Positions 36,194 to 47,130 of a stretch of 64,000 nucleotides of DNA are shown here, in pieces. This DNA comes from Dethiobacter sp. Its GTDB lineage: Bacteria > Bacillota > Dethiobacteria > Dethiobacterales > Dethiobacteraceae. The notes under the pieces are model-generated. The model searched no databases. It was not told the origin of the DNA and worked only from the letters and a program-made list of their open reading frames with translations. Numbering within the stretch: position 1 is the first letter of the stretch; every line of letters starts with the position of its first letter. The position numbers and the translations under genes are program-made. The DNA is taken from assembly GCA_018335875.1 (NCBI GenBank), contig JAGXRN010000042.1, positions 1-64,000 of the forward strand, given 5' to 3'.

Positions 36194-36970
36194 TTAGAAA
36201 ACAGCAATATTTATGAGCAGAAAAGCAACCGGGACAGCAAATAGCAGGCTGTCAACCCGGTCAAGCACACCACCGTGCCCCGGGAGAAATATTCCGGAGT
36301 CCTTGGTATTTGCCCAACGCTTAAGAGCAGACTCGGACAGGTCTCCAAACTGGCCCGCTACAGAAAGAGTAAAACCAAGCAGTGCGGCGAAAGGGCGCGA
36401 CATTCCAAGCGGAGGTGCCAGCAGCGAAAGGAGTATTGTGGCGGCAAGCAGGCCTCCCAAAGCTCCTTCAAGCGTTTTTTTAGGGCTTACCCTCGGCGCC
36501 AGCTGCCGGCGGCCAAAGGACATGCCGACAAAATACGCGCCGCTGTCGCTTGCCCACACAGCGAGAAAGACTGCTAAAAGCGCCGGAAACCCGCTTTCTA
36601 AACGCAGGAGGAGAAAAAAACCTATTAGTGTTGTTATGTAGATTTTCCCAAAAACTATCAACAACAAATGCCGGTAATCTCGTGGGTAACTAACCACAAA
36701 ATAGCAATTTAGGAGTAAGAAGTAAATGACAAAGGCAAAAAAATAAGCATTAAGCCCTCCCAGGAATAAAGTAAGCAGCAGGACAAAATTGCCTGCAAAA
36801 CCTGGCATGCTGACGCTTTTTCCCTTCTGCCCGGTGAGGTTGTAAAGTTCACGCAGCCCCAGGTGAGCAGCAAGCAAAACCAGCCCGAAGAACGGCCAGC
36901 CCCCAAACCAGGACAGTGCCAGGACAAGGGGTACTATTATTAAAGCGCTGATAATACGCTGTTTGAGCAT
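36194..36970 (-). CDS. cdsA: Phosphatidate cytidylyltransferase
   Basis: A 258-residue membrane enzyme forming CDP-diacylglycerol from CTP and phosphatidate, the precursor of acidic phospholipids. About seven to eight helices; the C-terminal signature KRWANTKDSGIFLPGHGGVLDRVDS-type motif (split KRWANTKDSG / PGHGGVLDRVDS) is intact. AGGAGG precedes the ATG. It lies between uppS and dxr, the conserved order. Confidence 0.96.
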   Translation of the reverse strand: MLKQRIISALIIVPLVLALSWFGGWPFFGLVLLAAHLGLRELYNLTGQKGKSVSMPGFAGNFVLLLTLFLGGLNAYFFAFVIYFLLLNCYFVVSYPRDYRHLLLIVFGKIYITTLIGFFLLLRLESGFPALLAVFLAVWASDSGAYFVGMSFGRRQLAPRVSPKKTLEGALGGLLAATILLSLLAPPLGMSRPFAALLGFTLSVAGQFGDLSESALKRWANTKDSGIFLPGHGGVLDRVDSLLFAVPVAFLLINIAVF

Positions 36971-36981
36971 TGTTTCCTCCT

Positions 36982-37743
36982 TTACAGCTTGATACCCCCA
37001 TAACGCCTGTCTCTATTCTGATATGCATCAATAGCCTCAAGCAGGTGTGTCTTGTCAAAATCCGGCCAGTAGACATCAGAAAACCATAGTTCAGTATACG
37101 CCACCTGCCAGAGAAGAAAGTTGCTGAGGCGGCTCTCACCGCTTGGACGGATGAATAAATCAGGGTCGGGCAAGCCCGCAGTGTAAAGGTACTTTTCAAT
37201 TGCAGCATCGTCTATTTCCTCCGCCCTCAGCAGTCCGTCGGAAGCCTGGCGGGCAATTTGCCTTACTGCGCTGACCAATTCCGCACGGCTGCCGTAGTTT
37301 AGGGCAAAATTAAGTATCATCCCAGTGTTGCCTGCCGTCTCAGCAAGTGCTTGGGTTACCGCCTGCCTTGTATGGACAGGCAATCCTTCCATCTCTCCCA
37401 TGAACCTAAGCTTAATATTGTTTTTATTTAGCTCGGCCAACTCAGTCTTTAAATATTCATTGGGCAGGCGCATCAGAAATTCCACCTCAGGCTGCGGCCG
37501 GCGCCAGTTCTCTGTGGAAAATGCATAAACAGTAAGCACCTTTATTCCTATTTCGCCGGCAGCCCCCACTATGCGTTTTAAAGCTTCCATCCCTGCATGA
37601 TGGCCTGCCGTACGGGGCAATCCGCGTTTTTTTGCCCACCGCCCGTTGCCATCCATAACAATGGCTATATGTTGAGGCAAATCCTTCTCGCCGGCTTTAA
37701 TATCTGTTTTCTTTCGCAGCAGGGCACGCAGGGGAATACGCAA
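36982..37743 (-). CDS. uppS: Undecaprenyl diphosphate synthase (cis-prenyltransferase)
   Basis: A 253-residue enzyme making undecaprenyl diphosphate, the wall-polymer lipid carrier. The family motifs are HIAIVMDGNGRWAKKRG, YAFSTENWRRP and FIRPSGESRLSNFLLWQ. The N-terminal ~20 residues are an ordinary extension. The TTG at 37743, behind AGAGGTGA, has better spacing than the GTG at 37752 lying in that site. Upstream lies the second copy of the hairpin-rich repeat. Confidence 0.95.
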   Translation of the reverse strand: MRIPLRALLRKKTDIKAGEKDLPQHIAIVMDGNGRWAKKRGLPRTAGHHAGMEALKRIVGAAGEIGIKVLTVYAFSTENWRRPQPEVEFLMRLPNEYLKTELAELNKNNIKLRFMGEMEGLPVHTRQAVTQALAETAGNTGMILNFALNYGSRAELVSAVRQIARQASDGLLRAEEIDDAAIEKYLYTAGLPDPDLFIRPSGESRLSNFLLWQVAYTELWFSDVYWPDFDKTHLLEAIDAYQNRDRRYGGIKL

Positions 37744-37760
37744 CTGGGTCACCTCTTTTT

Positions 37761-37927
37761 ATTGTATAGGAAATTATAAAGATTTCCTATGCAAGGGGGT
37801 TTGCAAGGGGGATTCCCCCCTACTCTTTGCGGGGTGCTCAGGGTTCGCAGACCCGCCGAAGGGGGCGCGCCCCCTAGCGGACAAGAAAAACGCGACCTCT
37901 GTTAAAATTGCAAAGCGTTTTTCTTGT
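37761..37927 (-). repeat. Interspersed hairpin-rich repeat, copy 2
   Basis: It is the reverse-complement relative of 299-461. Reading the minus strand, a stem ACAAGAAAAACGC/GCGTTTTTCTTGT (37881-37893 with 37915-37927) with a CAGAGG loop is followed by CCGCTAGGGGG, GGCGGGTCTG, CCCTGAGCACCCCGCAA, a GGGGGAATCCCCC hairpin, CTTGCATAGGAAA and the TTTCCTAT palindrome. It fills the gap between the ferredoxin terminator and uppS. The outer stem could also terminate transcription toward uppS. Confidence 0.8.
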
Positions 37928-37937
37928 TTAAAGGCAA

Positions 37938-37957
37938 GCCCCCTCAACTGAGGGGGC
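37938..37957 (-). terminator. Terminator after the ferredoxin gene
   Basis: GCCCCCTCA and TGAGGGGGC form the stem. The minus-strand tail is TTGCCTTTAAAC. It separates the rpsB-frr-ferredoxin run from uppS. Confidence 0.65.
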
Positions 37958-37965
37958 CACGGTTT

Positions 37966-38130
37966 TTACTCCTCGATAATGCACCCTTGCGGGCACTCAT
38001 CCACACAGGCGCCGCAGTCGGCACACTCTTCAGTAATTGTGTAAATATTCCCCTCTTTTATAGCATCGCTTGGACAAACATCCAGGCAGCTGCCGCAAGC
38101 AAGGCACTCGTCCGTAATCCTAAATGCCAT
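37966..38130 (-). CDS. 2[4Fe-4S] ferredoxin
   Basis: A 54-residue clostridial-type ferredoxin with two CxxCxxCxxxCP clusters: CLACGSCLDVCP and CADCGACVDECP. It is a low-potential electron carrier in anaerobic metabolism. AAAGGAGGTG precedes the ATG; the longer frame from 38151 overlaps the preceding gene. Position after frr is unusual compared with Bacillus. It could serve any of the ferredoxin-dependent enzymes, including the IorAB-type enzyme at 58-60 kb, but nothing ties it to one. Confidence 0.93.
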   Translation of the reverse strand: MAFRITDECLACGSCLDVCPSDAIKEGNIYTITEECADCGACVDECPQGCIIEE

Positions 38131-38132
38131 GG

Positions 38133-38348
38133 TTACACCTCCTTTCCCCAATCCCCGGCCGAGACGGTCAGTTCTGTTCTTCCATCTGTGAGCATGCGCT
38201 GTCTTATCACCCGTACGGTTCCATGGCCAGGTTTACCGTGTGGTGAAGTATAGACTATGCGGTATTCTGTCTTTATTTGCTCCAGCACTTTGACCGCCTC
38301 AGCAAGCTCTAACGCGAGGATGTCGGGGAAAAGCCCCGTTTCCTCCAT
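38133..38348 (-). CDS. Small conserved-looking protein of unknown function
   Basis: A 71-residue protein (LELAEAVKVLEQIKTEYRIVY, HGTVRVIRQRMLTDGRTELTVS). It has no membrane segment or recognised domain; the composition suggests a short alpha/beta fold. TGGAGG precedes the ATG. It is packed between frr (2-bp gap) and the ferredoxin (2-bp gap), and the ferredoxin ribosome site lies in its last codons. This tight coupling is the only functional hint. Confidence 0.75.
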   Translation of the reverse strand: MEETGLFPDILALELAEAVKVLEQIKTEYRIVYTSPHGKPGHGTVRVIRQRMLTDGRTELTVSAGDWGKEV

Positions 38349-38350
38349 AA

Positions 38351-39651
<1,301 letters not shown>

Positions 39652-39681
39652 CTAATTCTACGCAACTGCTTTAATTCCTGT

Positions 39682-39711
39682 AAAAAAAGAACACCGTAGT
39701 GCTCTTTTTTT
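39682..39711 (-). terminator. Terminator after tsf
   Basis: Minus strand: AAAAAAGAGCAC, loop TACG, GTGTTCTTTTTTT, with one G-U pair. It separates rpsB-tsf from pyrH-frr. Confidence 0.85.
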
Positions 39712-39729
39712 ATGACATCAGAAATTAAA

Positions 39730-40380
39730 CTATTCTCCTTTTGTCATTTCAGCTATCTCCTGTGCAAAAGTGCACTGTTTTTTCTCCAGGCCTTCTCCCA
39801 TTTCGTAGCGGACATAGCGGCGTATACTGATATTCTCACCAATTTTTGCAATTTTATCCTTGAGCAAATCGGTGACAGAGATATCGGGGTCACGTATAAA
39901 TGCCTGGTCAAGCAGGCAGTTTTCTTTAAAATATTTGTCAATCCGGCCCGCCACAATTTTTTCCACCACTTTTTCCGGTTTTCCTTCGTTAAGTGCCTGG
40001 TGTTTCAGTATTTCCTGCTCTTTTTCAATCATGTCGGCAGGGACTTCTTCACGAGAGAGAAATTGCGGATTGGCAGCAGCAATCTGCATGGCCACATCCC
40101 TGACAAAAGAGCGGAACTCATCTGTCCGGGCCACAAAGTCGGTCTCACAGTTAACTTCCAGCAGGACGCCAATTCTTCCACCCATGTGTATGTAGGCATC
40201 AACCACGCCTTCGGCGGCTATTCTTCCAGCCTTTTTAGCTGCGGCGGCCAGACCTTTTTCCCTTAGGATTTCGGACGCTCTGTCAAAGTTGCCGTTGGCG
40301 TCGCTTAATGCTTTCTTGCAATCCATCATCCCTGCACCCGTCTTCTCACGGAGCTCCTTGACCATTGCAGCAGGAATCAT
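39730..40380 (-). CDS. tsf: Elongation factor Ts
   Basis: A 216-residue EF-Ts, the nucleotide exchange factor of EF-Tu. [42 protein letters not shown] and QIAAANP are typical. It is the short form lacking the second core repeat and extended coiled coil of E. coli. The ATG at 40380 is spaced well from AGGAGGG; a TTG at 40386 is too near. Confidence 0.96.
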   Translation of the reverse strand: MIPAAMVKELREKTGAGMMDCKKALSDANGNFDRASEILREKGLAAAAKKAGRIAAEGVVDAYIHMGGRIGVLLEVNCETDFVARTDEFRSFVRDVAMQIAAANPQFLSREEVPADMIEKEQEILKHQALNEGKPEKVVEKIVAGRIDKYFKENCLLDQAFIRDPDISVTDLLKDKIAKIGENISIRRYVRYEMGEGLEKKQCTFAQEIAEMTKGE

Positions 40381-40414
40381 ATCCAAACCCTCCTATAGTT
40401 ACCATAGTTGGAGA

Positions 40415-40437
40415 ACGGCCGGGCATAGCCCGGCCGT
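40415..40437. other. GC-rich hairpin between rpsB and tsf
   Basis: ACGGCCGGGC (40415-40424) and GCCCGGCCGT (40428-40437) form a perfect 10-bp stem with loop ATA. No T-run follows, so it is more likely an mRNA processing or stability element than a terminator. Confidence 0.6.
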
Positions 40438-40451
40438 AAGTTCTTGAAATC

Positions 40452-41201
40452 TTACTTTACTTCAGCAGGGACTTCATTTTTATCCCGCACTTCCTCAGTG
40501 ATGACAATATGGTCTTGGCGCCCTTCAAGTCCTTCAAGCACCGCATCGGCCAGACGCGAAGAAAATAGCTTGACCGCACGGATTGCATCGTCATTTCCGG
40601 GGATAATATAATCCACTTCATCGGGATCACAGTTAGTATCAACTATGGCCACGATGGGTATTCCAAGTTTACGCGCCTCGGCAACAGCAATTTTTTCTTT
40701 GCGGGGGTCCACTATAAACAGCGCGTTTGGAAGAGCATTCATATTACGCACTCCTGAAAGGAATTTATTCAGCTTCTCGTACTCATGTCGAAGCCGAATC
40801 ACTTCCTTCTTCGGCAGGACGTCGAATACACCGTTTTCTTCCATTTTCTCCAGCTCTACTAAGCGGTTGACCCTGTTGCGTATTGTTTTAAAATTAGTCA
40901 ACATACCGCCCAGCCAGCGCTGATTAACATAATACATGCCGCACCTTTCGGCCTCGGACTGTATTGATTCCTGCGCCTGCTTCTTTGTGCCGACAAACAT
41001 AATTTTGCCGTCATTGGCAGCCAGATCCCGGACAAAATTATATGCGTCGTCAATCATTCTGACTGTCTTCTGCAAATCAATAATATAGATACCGTTACGT
41101 TCGGTAAAGATAAAAGGCTTCATCTTGGGATTCCAGCGTCTTGTCTGGTGACCGAAATGGACACCTGCCTCAAGCAACTGTTTCATGGAAACAACTGACA
41201 T
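40452..41201 (-). CDS. rpsB: 30S ribosomal protein S2
   Basis: A 249-residue S2: [33 protein letters not shown] and [15 protein letters not shown] are diagnostic. The ATG at 41201 sits behind GAGGAGGTG; the open frame extends upstream but without a site. A SigmaA promoter (41314-41342) precedes a ~100-nt leader, where rpsB autoregulation occurs in other bacteria. Confidence 0.97.
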   Translation of the reverse strand: MSVVSMKQLLEAGVHFGHQTRRWNPKMKPFIFTERNGIYIIDLQKTVRMIDDAYNFVRDLAANDGKIMFVGTKKQAQESIQSEAERCGMYYVNQRWLGGMLTNFKTIRNRVNRLVELEKMEENGVFDVLPKKEVIRLRHEYEKLNKFLSGVRNMNALPNALFIVDPRKEKIAVAEARKLGIPIVAIVDTNCDPDEVDYIIPGNDDAIRAVKLFSSRLADAVLEGLEGRQDHIVITEEVRDKNEVPAEVK

Positions 41202-41313
41202 TCCTGCACCTCCTCTCTGTTTTTCCTCCGCCGCCTTCATCTTCATACGGAACCCCAAAGGGTTAGGGCACACCCGTAGAAATCAGGCCAGCGTGTGTTT
41301 TACACCATTTTGA

Positions 41314-41342
41314 AGTATAGCACAGTTCTCATTCTTTGGCAA
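41314..41342 (-). promoter_or_regulatory. SigmaA promoter of rpsB-tsf
   Basis: Minus strand: TTGCCA, 17-bp spacer, TATACT. Confidence 0.75.
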
Positions 41343-41411
41343 TGTTTTACCGTGCTAAACTATTTTACCGTTTTAACTGTTTAAAAAGGCCGTTTAAACA
41401 GCTATATATTG

Positions 41412-41942
41412 TCATTTGACATTGACGCGCACCAGCACCGGCAGGCGGTCAAATGCCATGATTTCAAAACTCTGCCCGTGCAGCTCTCCCTGCATGGTTT
41501 CACGCACCATGTGGTACACATCCTCTCCAAACTGCAATGCCACTTCGTCAGTGTCTATACCGTCCAGAATTTCAGCAGTGGCGTTTTCCACATTATCCTG
41601 CATATTTTTTTTCAGTTGTGCCATTAATTCGTCCGGCACACGGAAAACAAAGCCTGCGATTTCCATGCGGTCTGAATTGAGCTGCTCACGCATTTCCTCT
41701 TCCACTATGGCAGGTATCTGCGCCTTTGCGCCGGCAATCAGCTGCGGCAAATCCTGACGCGCCTGCAAAATAACCTGGTCTCTAACCAGGCGCGCCACCT
41801 CCTCACTGTCAAGATAAACTGTCACCCCCTGGCTTGAGAGCAAGTAAAATGCGCCTGCAAGTGTTGCGCAAAGCATTAAGACGGCGCAAAAAAAACCTGC
41901 CCAAAAGGAACGGCCATTAAATATACGACGATTTTTCCTCAC
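41412..41942 (-). CDS. Single-pass membrane protein of unknown function
   Basis: A 176-residue protein: a basic N-terminus, one membrane helix (WAGFFCAVLMLCATLAGAFYLL) and a ~145-residue outward-facing part rich in Gln, Asp and Glu with amphipathic helices. No domain recognised. The GTG at 41942, behind GAGGTGA, is preferred to a GTG at 41951 that falls in the site. It stands alone between codY and rpsB. A TATAAT box lies ~30 bp upstream but lacks a clear -35. Confidence 0.65.
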   Translation of the reverse strand: MRKNRRIFNGRSFWAGFFCAVLMLCATLAGAFYLLSSQGVTVYLDSEEVARLVRDQVILQARQDLPQLIAGAKAQIPAIVEEEMREQLNSDRMEIAGFVFRVPDELMAQLKKNMQDNVENATAEILDGIDTDEVALQFGEDVYHMVRETMQGELHGQSFEIMAFDRLPVLVRVNVK

Positions 41943-42037
41943 TGGTTTCACCTCTCGCCATATATTATAACAGTTTGTCTTTTTTTTATGACTTTTTTAT
42001 GCAGTTTAATAAAGAAGATGCTTTTGTTTAAAATTAA

Positions 42038-42057
42038 AGAGCGGCAGTGGCCGCTCT
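42038..42057 (-). terminator. Terminator after codY
   Basis: AGAGCGGC (42038-42045) pairs with GCCGCTCT (42050-42057). The minus-strand tail is TTAATTTT. Confidence 0.75.
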
Positions 42058-42071
42058 GAACTGTAAATATT

Positions 42072-42857
42072 TTATTTTATTTTAGCCAGATGATCCAGCA
42101 GGTAAGGATTTTTTACTTTGATATAAGTACCTTTCATGCCCAATGAACGTGATTCAATCACGCCGGCACTCTCAAATTTGCGAAGCGCATTTACAATAAC
42201 TGAACGTGTTATTCCCAGTTGGTCGGCGATCTTACTGGCCACAAGCAGCCCCTCGTCACCGTTTAGTTCTTCAAAAATATTCTCCACCGCTTCCATCTCG
42301 GAGTAGGAGAGCGTACCGACGGCCAGCTGGACTATGGCTTTGTTGCGTGCTTCTTCTTCGATTTTTTCCGCCTTGGAGCGGAGGATCTCCATGCCTACCA
42401 CGGTGGCGCCGTACTCAGCAAGTATCAAATCGCTTGACCCGAACTCCTCGGCGAACCTCGCCAGCAGTAATGTGCCAAGGCGCTTGCCTCCACCGACTAT
42501 AGGCACTATCGTGGTGATCTTATTGGTAAAAAGGCACTCCACCTGATCAAGAAAAACACAATCGTTGCATTTTTGATGCAAATTAACCCGTGATTCATCC
42601 ACACTGAGCAGCCGCTCATTATAGTCTTCAGGAAAATGAGTGTTTTTAAGCACCTGGTTGACCATCAACTCACACTCAAACTCGTCCACCAGGGAGAATC
42701 CCAAAATCTTGCCTGCGCGGTCTGCAATATAAATATTGGCGTGAATCACGTTTTTTAAAACATCAGCCACTTCTCTGAAATCGACATGCTGTCCGGCTGT
42801 TTTTTGCAGGATTTTGTTAATCCTGCGGGTTTTTTCAAGTAGCGGTGTTGTTTCCAA
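42072..42857 (-). CDS. codY: Global transcriptional regulator CodY
   Basis: A 261-residue CodY. The N-terminal GAF domain ([34 protein letters not shown]) binds branched-chain amino acids, and the C-terminal winged helix ([21 protein letters not shown]) reads DNA. GTP-binding-like segments are present. It represses starvation and stationary-phase genes. The TTG at 42857 aligns with family starts and is spaced from GAGAGG; an ATG at 42866 lies on that site. It closes the xerC-hslV-hslU-codY operon, as in Bacillus. Confidence 0.95.
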   Translation of the reverse strand: METTPLLEKTRRINKILQKTAGQHVDFREVADVLKNVIHANIYIADRAGKILGFSLVDEFECELMVNQVLKNTHFPEDYNERLLSVDESRVNLHQKCNDCVFLDQVECLFTNKITTIVPIVGGGKRLGTLLLARFAEEFGSSDLILAEYGATVVGMEILRSKAEKIEEEARNKAIVQLAVGTLSYSEMEAVENIFEELNGDEGLLVASKIADQLGITRSVIVNALRKFESAGVIESRSLGMKGTYIKVKNPYLLDHLAKIK

Positions 42858-42901
42858 TGCTATCATCCTCTCTTTATTACATATTTAATAATATCTGCCG
42901 G

Positions 42902-44308
42902 TTAGAGTATATAACGGCTTAAATCTTTATTTTTTACAATATTCTTTAATTTATCCTCAACAAAGTCGGCTGTGATAATAATTTCCCTGGTGTTAAGGTA
43001 AGGCGCCTCAAAGGACAGGTCCTCCAGCACCTTTTCCAGTATTGTGTGCAGGCGCCTGGCCCCGATATTTTCCATCTCCTCATTGAGTAAGCAGGCCATT
43101 TCTGCAATTGATGAAATAGCATCCTGCCCAAAACGAATCAAAATGCCTTCTGTCTCAAGAAGCGCGGCGTATTGTTTAATCAGGGCATTGGCCGGCTCTG
43201 TGAGTATCTGTTTAAAATCATCCACGGATAGACTGTTTAACTCAACACGGATTGGAAACCTGCCTTGCAGTTCAGGAATCAGATCAGACGGTTTTGCGAC
43301 GTGAAAGGCTCCGGCAGCGATAAAAAGGACGAAGTCAGTCTTTACCGGTCCGTATTTGGTCATAACGGTTGAACCTTCAACGATGGGAAGAATATCTCTT
43401 TGCACCCCTTCTCTTGAGACATCAGGGCCATGGTGGTCTTTGCCTGCAATTTTGTCAATCTCATCTAGAAAAATTATACCCGACTGCTCGGCACGGGATA
43501 CAGCTTCACTGACGACCTCATCCATATCTATCAGTTTTTGTGCCTCTTCCTGCTGCAGTATCTTGCGGGCCTGGCTGACGGGAAGACGGCGTATTTTCTT
43601 TTTCTTGGGAAACAGATGACCAAGCACATCCTGAAAGTTGATACCCATTTCTTCCATGCCTGAGCCAGAAAATACCTCCACCACCGGCGCCCGTTCATCT
43701 ACTTCCAGTTCCACGGTCTGATTTTCCAGTGCCTGTGACTCCAACTGCTGTCGCAGGTGAAGTCGAAGCTGCATGTTTTGTCTTTGCTTTTCCCTAAAAT
43801 CCTGGTCATCTACCTTTTCTTCATCTGAAGCAGGGCCGCCAAAAAGCATGCTGAATGGATTAGCACTGCTCTGTTCGCGACGGGGCTCAGGTGCTAAGAG
43901 TCCCAGCAACCTCTCTTCGGCAAGAGTTGCTGCTTTTGCTTCGACACCTGCCATCTTCTCCTCCTGGACAATTCGGATGGAAGTTTCAACCAGTTCGCGG
44001 ACCATGGTTTCAACATCCCGTCCCACGTAGCCGACTTCAGTGAATTTAGTAGCCTCAACTTTGACAAATGGAGCGTTCACAAGCTTTGCCAGTCTCCTGG
44101 CGATTTCGGTTTTACCTACACCGGTAGGCCCTATCATGATTATATTTTTAGGAAACACTTCGTCACGGAGCTCTTCCGGCAGCCGTTTGCGGCGGTAGCG
44201 GTTTCTCAGTGCAACTGCCACACATTTCTTTGCAGCATGCTGTCCTATGATATATTTATCAAGTTCTGCCACAACCTGTCTTGGCGTCATTTCTTCCTTG
44301 CTTCTCAT
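42902..44308 (-). CDS. hslU: HslU (ClpY) AAA+ unfoldase
   Basis: A 468-residue ATPase of the HslUV protease. [21 protein letters not shown] opens it; Walker A is GPTGVGKTE, Walker [10 protein letters not shown], with sensor segments and the C-terminal LSRYIL tail that docks into HslV. The intermediate I domain is present (~110-245). The ATG is behind GGGAGG; the frame extends to 44344 without a site. It starts 19 bp after hslV. Confidence 0.96.
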   Translation of the reverse strand: MRSKEEMTPRQVVAELDKYIIGQHAAKKCVAVALRNRYRRKRLPEELRDEVFPKNIIMIGPTGVGKTEIARRLAKLVNAPFVKVEATKFTEVGYVGRDVETMVRELVETSIRIVQEEKMAGVEAKAATLAEERLLGLLAPEPRREQSSANPFSMLFGGPASDEEKVDDQDFREKQRQNMQLRLHLRQQLESQALENQTVELEVDERAPVVEVFSGSGMEEMGINFQDVLGHLFPKKKKIRRLPVSQARKILQQEEAQKLIDMDEVVSEAVSRAEQSGIIFLDEIDKIAGKDHHGPDVSREGVQRDILPIVEGSTVMTKYGPVKTDFVLFIAAGAFHVAKPSDLIPELQGRFPIRVELNSLSVDDFKQILTEPANALIKQYAALLETEGILIRFGQDAISSIAEMACLLNEEMENIGARRLHTILEKVLEDLSFEAPYLNTREIIITADFVEDKLKNIVKNKDLSRYIL

Positions 44309-44327
44309 AATTTCCTCCCGAAAAAGG

Positions 44328-44855
44328 TCAAATCTCTTCCACAACTATCCTATCATTGGTAAAGACGCATATCTCACTTGCCACAGTCAGCGCGTTGAAG
44401 GCAATGTCTTTGGCCGGCATGACAGTATAACGGTATAGCGCACGGGCTGCAGCCAGAGCGTAGGGCCCTCCTGAGCCAATGGCGGCAACCCCGTCATCCG
44501 GCTCTATTACTTCGCCGCTGCCCGAAATGATTAGCAGGCTGTCCTCATTCCCCACTATAAGCAGGGCTTCAAGGCGACGCAGGTATTTATCCATACGCCA
44601 CTCTTTTGCCAGTTCAACTGCAGCGCGTCGCAAGTTTCCCTGGTATTTCTCCAACTGCTCCTCATATTTCGCAAACAATGTAAAAGCATCTGCCACTGAG
44701 CCCGCAAAGCCAGCCAGGACACGATCGTGATATATACGTCTGACTTTTTTTGCCTGGTGCTTCATGACAGTGTTGCCGAATGTGACCTGGCCGTCCCCGG
44801 CCAGTGCGCATCGTCCGTCTTTTAGCACAGCCACCACTGTAGTTCCGTGAAACAT
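44328..44855 (-). CDS. hslV: HslV (ClpQ) peptidase
   Basis: A 175-residue proteasome-like peptidase forming the core of HslUV. It begins [14 protein letters not shown] and has [12 protein letters not shown] and [18 protein letters not shown]. The residue aligned with the catalytic Thr is T5, so a tetrapeptide must be removed. B. subtilis CodW has Ser after its Met and uses it; that Ser is not present here. AAGGAGAGAG precedes the ATG. Confidence 0.95.
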   Translation of the reverse strand: MFHGTTVVAVLKDGRCALAGDGQVTFGNTVMKHQAKKVRRIYHDRVLAGFAGSVADAFTLFAKYEEQLEKYQGNLRRAAVELAKEWRMDKYLRRLEALLIVGNEDSLLIISGSGEVIEPDDGVAAIGSGGPYALAAARALYRYTVMPAKDIAFNALTVASEICVFTNDRIVVEEI

Positions 44856-44867
44856 TAGTCTCTCTCC

Positions 44868-45767
44868 TTAAGCACGGGGATGTGCACAGTTGTATACCTC
44901 TTTTAGTCTGTCCCTGGTAATGTGGGTATAAATTTGTGTGGTAGAAATATTTACGTGGCCCAGCAATTCCTGAACAATCCGTATATCGGCTCCTGCATTA
45001 AGCAGATGGGTGGCAAAACTATGGCGTATGCTGTGAGGACTGATCCCACCTGTTAAACCCGCACGGCGCACATACTTGTCAACAATACGGCGCACACCTC
45101 TGTCGGTTAGACGGGTGCCGTATTTATTCAGCCATAGGGCCTTTTCTTCTTCCGGCGCCTTGTTTTTGCGTAACAGTGCGGGCCTGCCGCAGCTCAGATA
45201 GGTGTGTACAGTACGGGTGGCAAAACAGCCAAGCGGGACAATCCTTTCTCTCGAGCCTTTGCCAAAGACAATAACCTGTCCGCTCTGCAAATCAGGGTCA
45301 TTAATGTCCAGGCCAACCAGCTCACTGACACGGATACCAGTGGCATAAAGCATTTCAAGAATCGCTGCATCCCTGAGTCCGGCCGGTGTATCTGTACCTG
45401 GGGCCGCAAGCAGCCTCAGCATTTCCTCCACATAGAGAAATTTCGGCAATTTTTTACCCCGGCGCGGGGTGGAGACAGAGGCCCATGAAGTATCGGACAA
45501 TACTCCTTCCCTGCTCAGGTAGCGAAGAAAAGTACGGATAGTTGAAAGCTTTCTGGCCACAGTCCGCCGTGCGTATTTCTGTCCGTGCAAAAAGGCCAGA
45601 AAGTAACGAAGAGCCAGGTAATCCAGCTTGTCAGGAAAGAAGACCCCCTCCTCTTCCAGAAAGCCGAGAAACTGGCTTAGGTCTTCGGCATAATTTCTGA
45701 TTGTATGAGGAGAAGCATTCTTCTCCACTTGCAGGTAGGTGATAAAACCGCTTGCCAGATCAGCCAT
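44868..45767 (-). CDS. xerC: Tyrosine recombinase XerC (CodV)
   Basis: A 299-residue tyrosine recombinase that resolves chromosome dimers at dif with XerD. The N-terminal SAM-like domain begins FITYLQVEKNASPHTIRNYAEDL. The catalytic residues are visible in YATGIRVSELVGL (Arg), SPHSIRHSFATHLLNAGADI (His, Arg) and QIYTHI (Tyr). AGGAGG precedes the ATG at 45767; an extension to 45941 would run into trmFO. The trmFO-xerC-hslV order is the Firmicutes norm. Confidence 0.93.
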   Translation of the reverse strand: MADLASGFITYLQVEKNASPHTIRNYAEDLSQFLGFLEEEGVFFPDKLDYLALRYFLAFLHGQKYARRTVARKLSTIRTFLRYLSREGVLSDTSWASVSTPRRGKKLPKFLYVEEMLRLLAAPGTDTPAGLRDAAILEMLYATGIRVSELVGLDINDPDLQSGQVIVFGKGSRERIVPLGCFATRTVHTYLSCGRPALLRKNKAPEEEKALWLNKYGTRLTDRGVRRIVDKYVRRAGLTGGISPHSIRHSFATHLLNAGADIRIVQELLGHVNISTTQIYTHITRDRLKEVYNCAHPRA

Positions 45768-45819
45768 TAAGGTGCTTCCTCCTGTCAAAATCTTAACATA
45801 ACAATATTTGCTTTGCAAG

Positions 45820-47130
45820 TTAATTTTGCCAATCTTTTCGCCATGTTTCGAGTTTTTCCAATGCTCTGACAGCGTAAGCCAATTTACGCTCCTTTTTGGC
45901 GATCCTTCCCGGCAGTGGGGGAAAAATACCGAAGTTGACATTCATGGGCTGAAAATTTTCAGGATCAGCACTTGTTATATAACGGCAAAGTGAGCCGTGA
46001 GCGGTCTCGTCAGGAGGAATCAGAGGGTCTGTGTTTTTTATTAACCGTGTCGCATTAATCCCCGCCAGCAACCCCATGGCCGCTGATTCCACGTATCCTT
46101 CTACACCTGTAATCTGACCTGCAAAAAAAAGGTCTGCACGCTTAATGTACTGCAGTGTAGGCAGTAAAATCCGAGGGGAGTTAAGATATGTATTACGATG
46201 CATAACGCCAAATCTGACAAATTCAGCTTTTTCCAGGCCTGGTATCAGTCGGAAGACACGCTGCTGTTCAGGCCAGCGCAGCCGCGTCTGAAAGCCCACT
46301 AGATTGTAAAGAGTGGCTGCAGCGTTGTCCTGGCGCAGCTGAACCACCGCGTAAGGCCTGTTGTTGCTGCGCGGGTCAGTTAACCCTACAGGCTTTAACG
46401 GGCCGTAAAGAATGGTTTCCCTGCCGCGGGCCGCCATGACCTCTATGGGCATGCACCCTTCAAAAAATTTTTCTTCCCCTGTCTCACAGCGTGCCTGGTA
46501 AACTTCCGCAGTTATAAGTTCGTCATAAAAGACTTTGTACTGAACCGAGTCCATTGGGCAGTTCAGATAATCAGCACTCCCCTTGCCATAGCGGGAAGCG
46601 CGGAAAACTTTGTCCAGGTCGATAGATTCAAGTGTCACAATGGGTGCTGCTGCATCGTGGAAATAGAGGTATTCCTGACCGGTCAGCCGGGCTATATCTT
46701 CAGCCAGCTTCTCAGAAGTAAGAGGGCCGGTGGCAATTATAACAGGGCCGGTGGCCGGAATCTCTATCGCTTCAGATTCTACCCGTGTGACATTATCCAT
46801 ACTGCAGACTGCCTCTGTAACCCCCTTCGCAAACGACTGGCGGTCTACTGCCAGCGTCCCGCCTGCAGGAACAGCATTTTTATCTGCCTCGCTTACGATC
46901 AGCGAGCCCAGCCTTCTCATCTCTTCTTTCAGCAGGCCCACAGCATTCTCCAAACTTGCCGCTCTTAGCGAGTTGCTGCAAACCAGTTCGGCCAAATCGC
47001 CGCTGTGATGAGCGGGAGTCATTTTACCCGGGCGCATCTCAACCAGCCTTACCCTCACCCCTGCCCATGCTGCCTGCCAGGCAGCCTCCGCACCTGCCAG
47101 GCCTCCGCCTATGATGGTAAGCTCAGCCAC
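45820..47130 (-). CDS. trmFO: Methylenetetrahydrofolate-tRNA m5U54 methyltransferase TrmFO
   Basis: A 436-residue FAD protein that makes ribothymidine 54 in tRNA from methylene-THF. [21 protein letters not shown] is the FAD site; [30 protein letters not shown] and [21 protein letters not shown] follow. The start is GTG behind GGGGAGG. It overlaps topA by 8 bp, so the two are coupled. Confidence 0.96.
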   Translation of the reverse strand: MAELTIIGGGLAGAEAAWQAAWAGVRVRLVEMRPGKMTPAHHSGDLAELVCSNSLRAASLENAVGLLKEEMRRLGSLIVSEADKNAVPAGGTLAVDRQSFAKGVTEAVCSMDNVTRVESEAIEIPATGPVIIATGPLTSEKLAEDIARLTGQEYLYFHDAAAPIVTLESIDLDKVFRASRYGKGSADYLNCPMDSVQYKVFYDELITAEVYQARCETGEEKFFEGCMPIEVMAARGRETILYGPLKPVGLTDPRSNNRPYAVVQLRQDNAAATLYNLVGFQTRLRWPEQQRVFRLIPGLEKAEFVRFGVMHRNTYLNSPRILLPTLQYIKRADLFFAGQITGVEGYVESAAMGLLAGINATRLIKNTDPLIPPDETAHGSLCRYITSADPENFQPMNVNFGIFPPLPGRIAKKERKLAYAVRALEKLETWRKDWQN

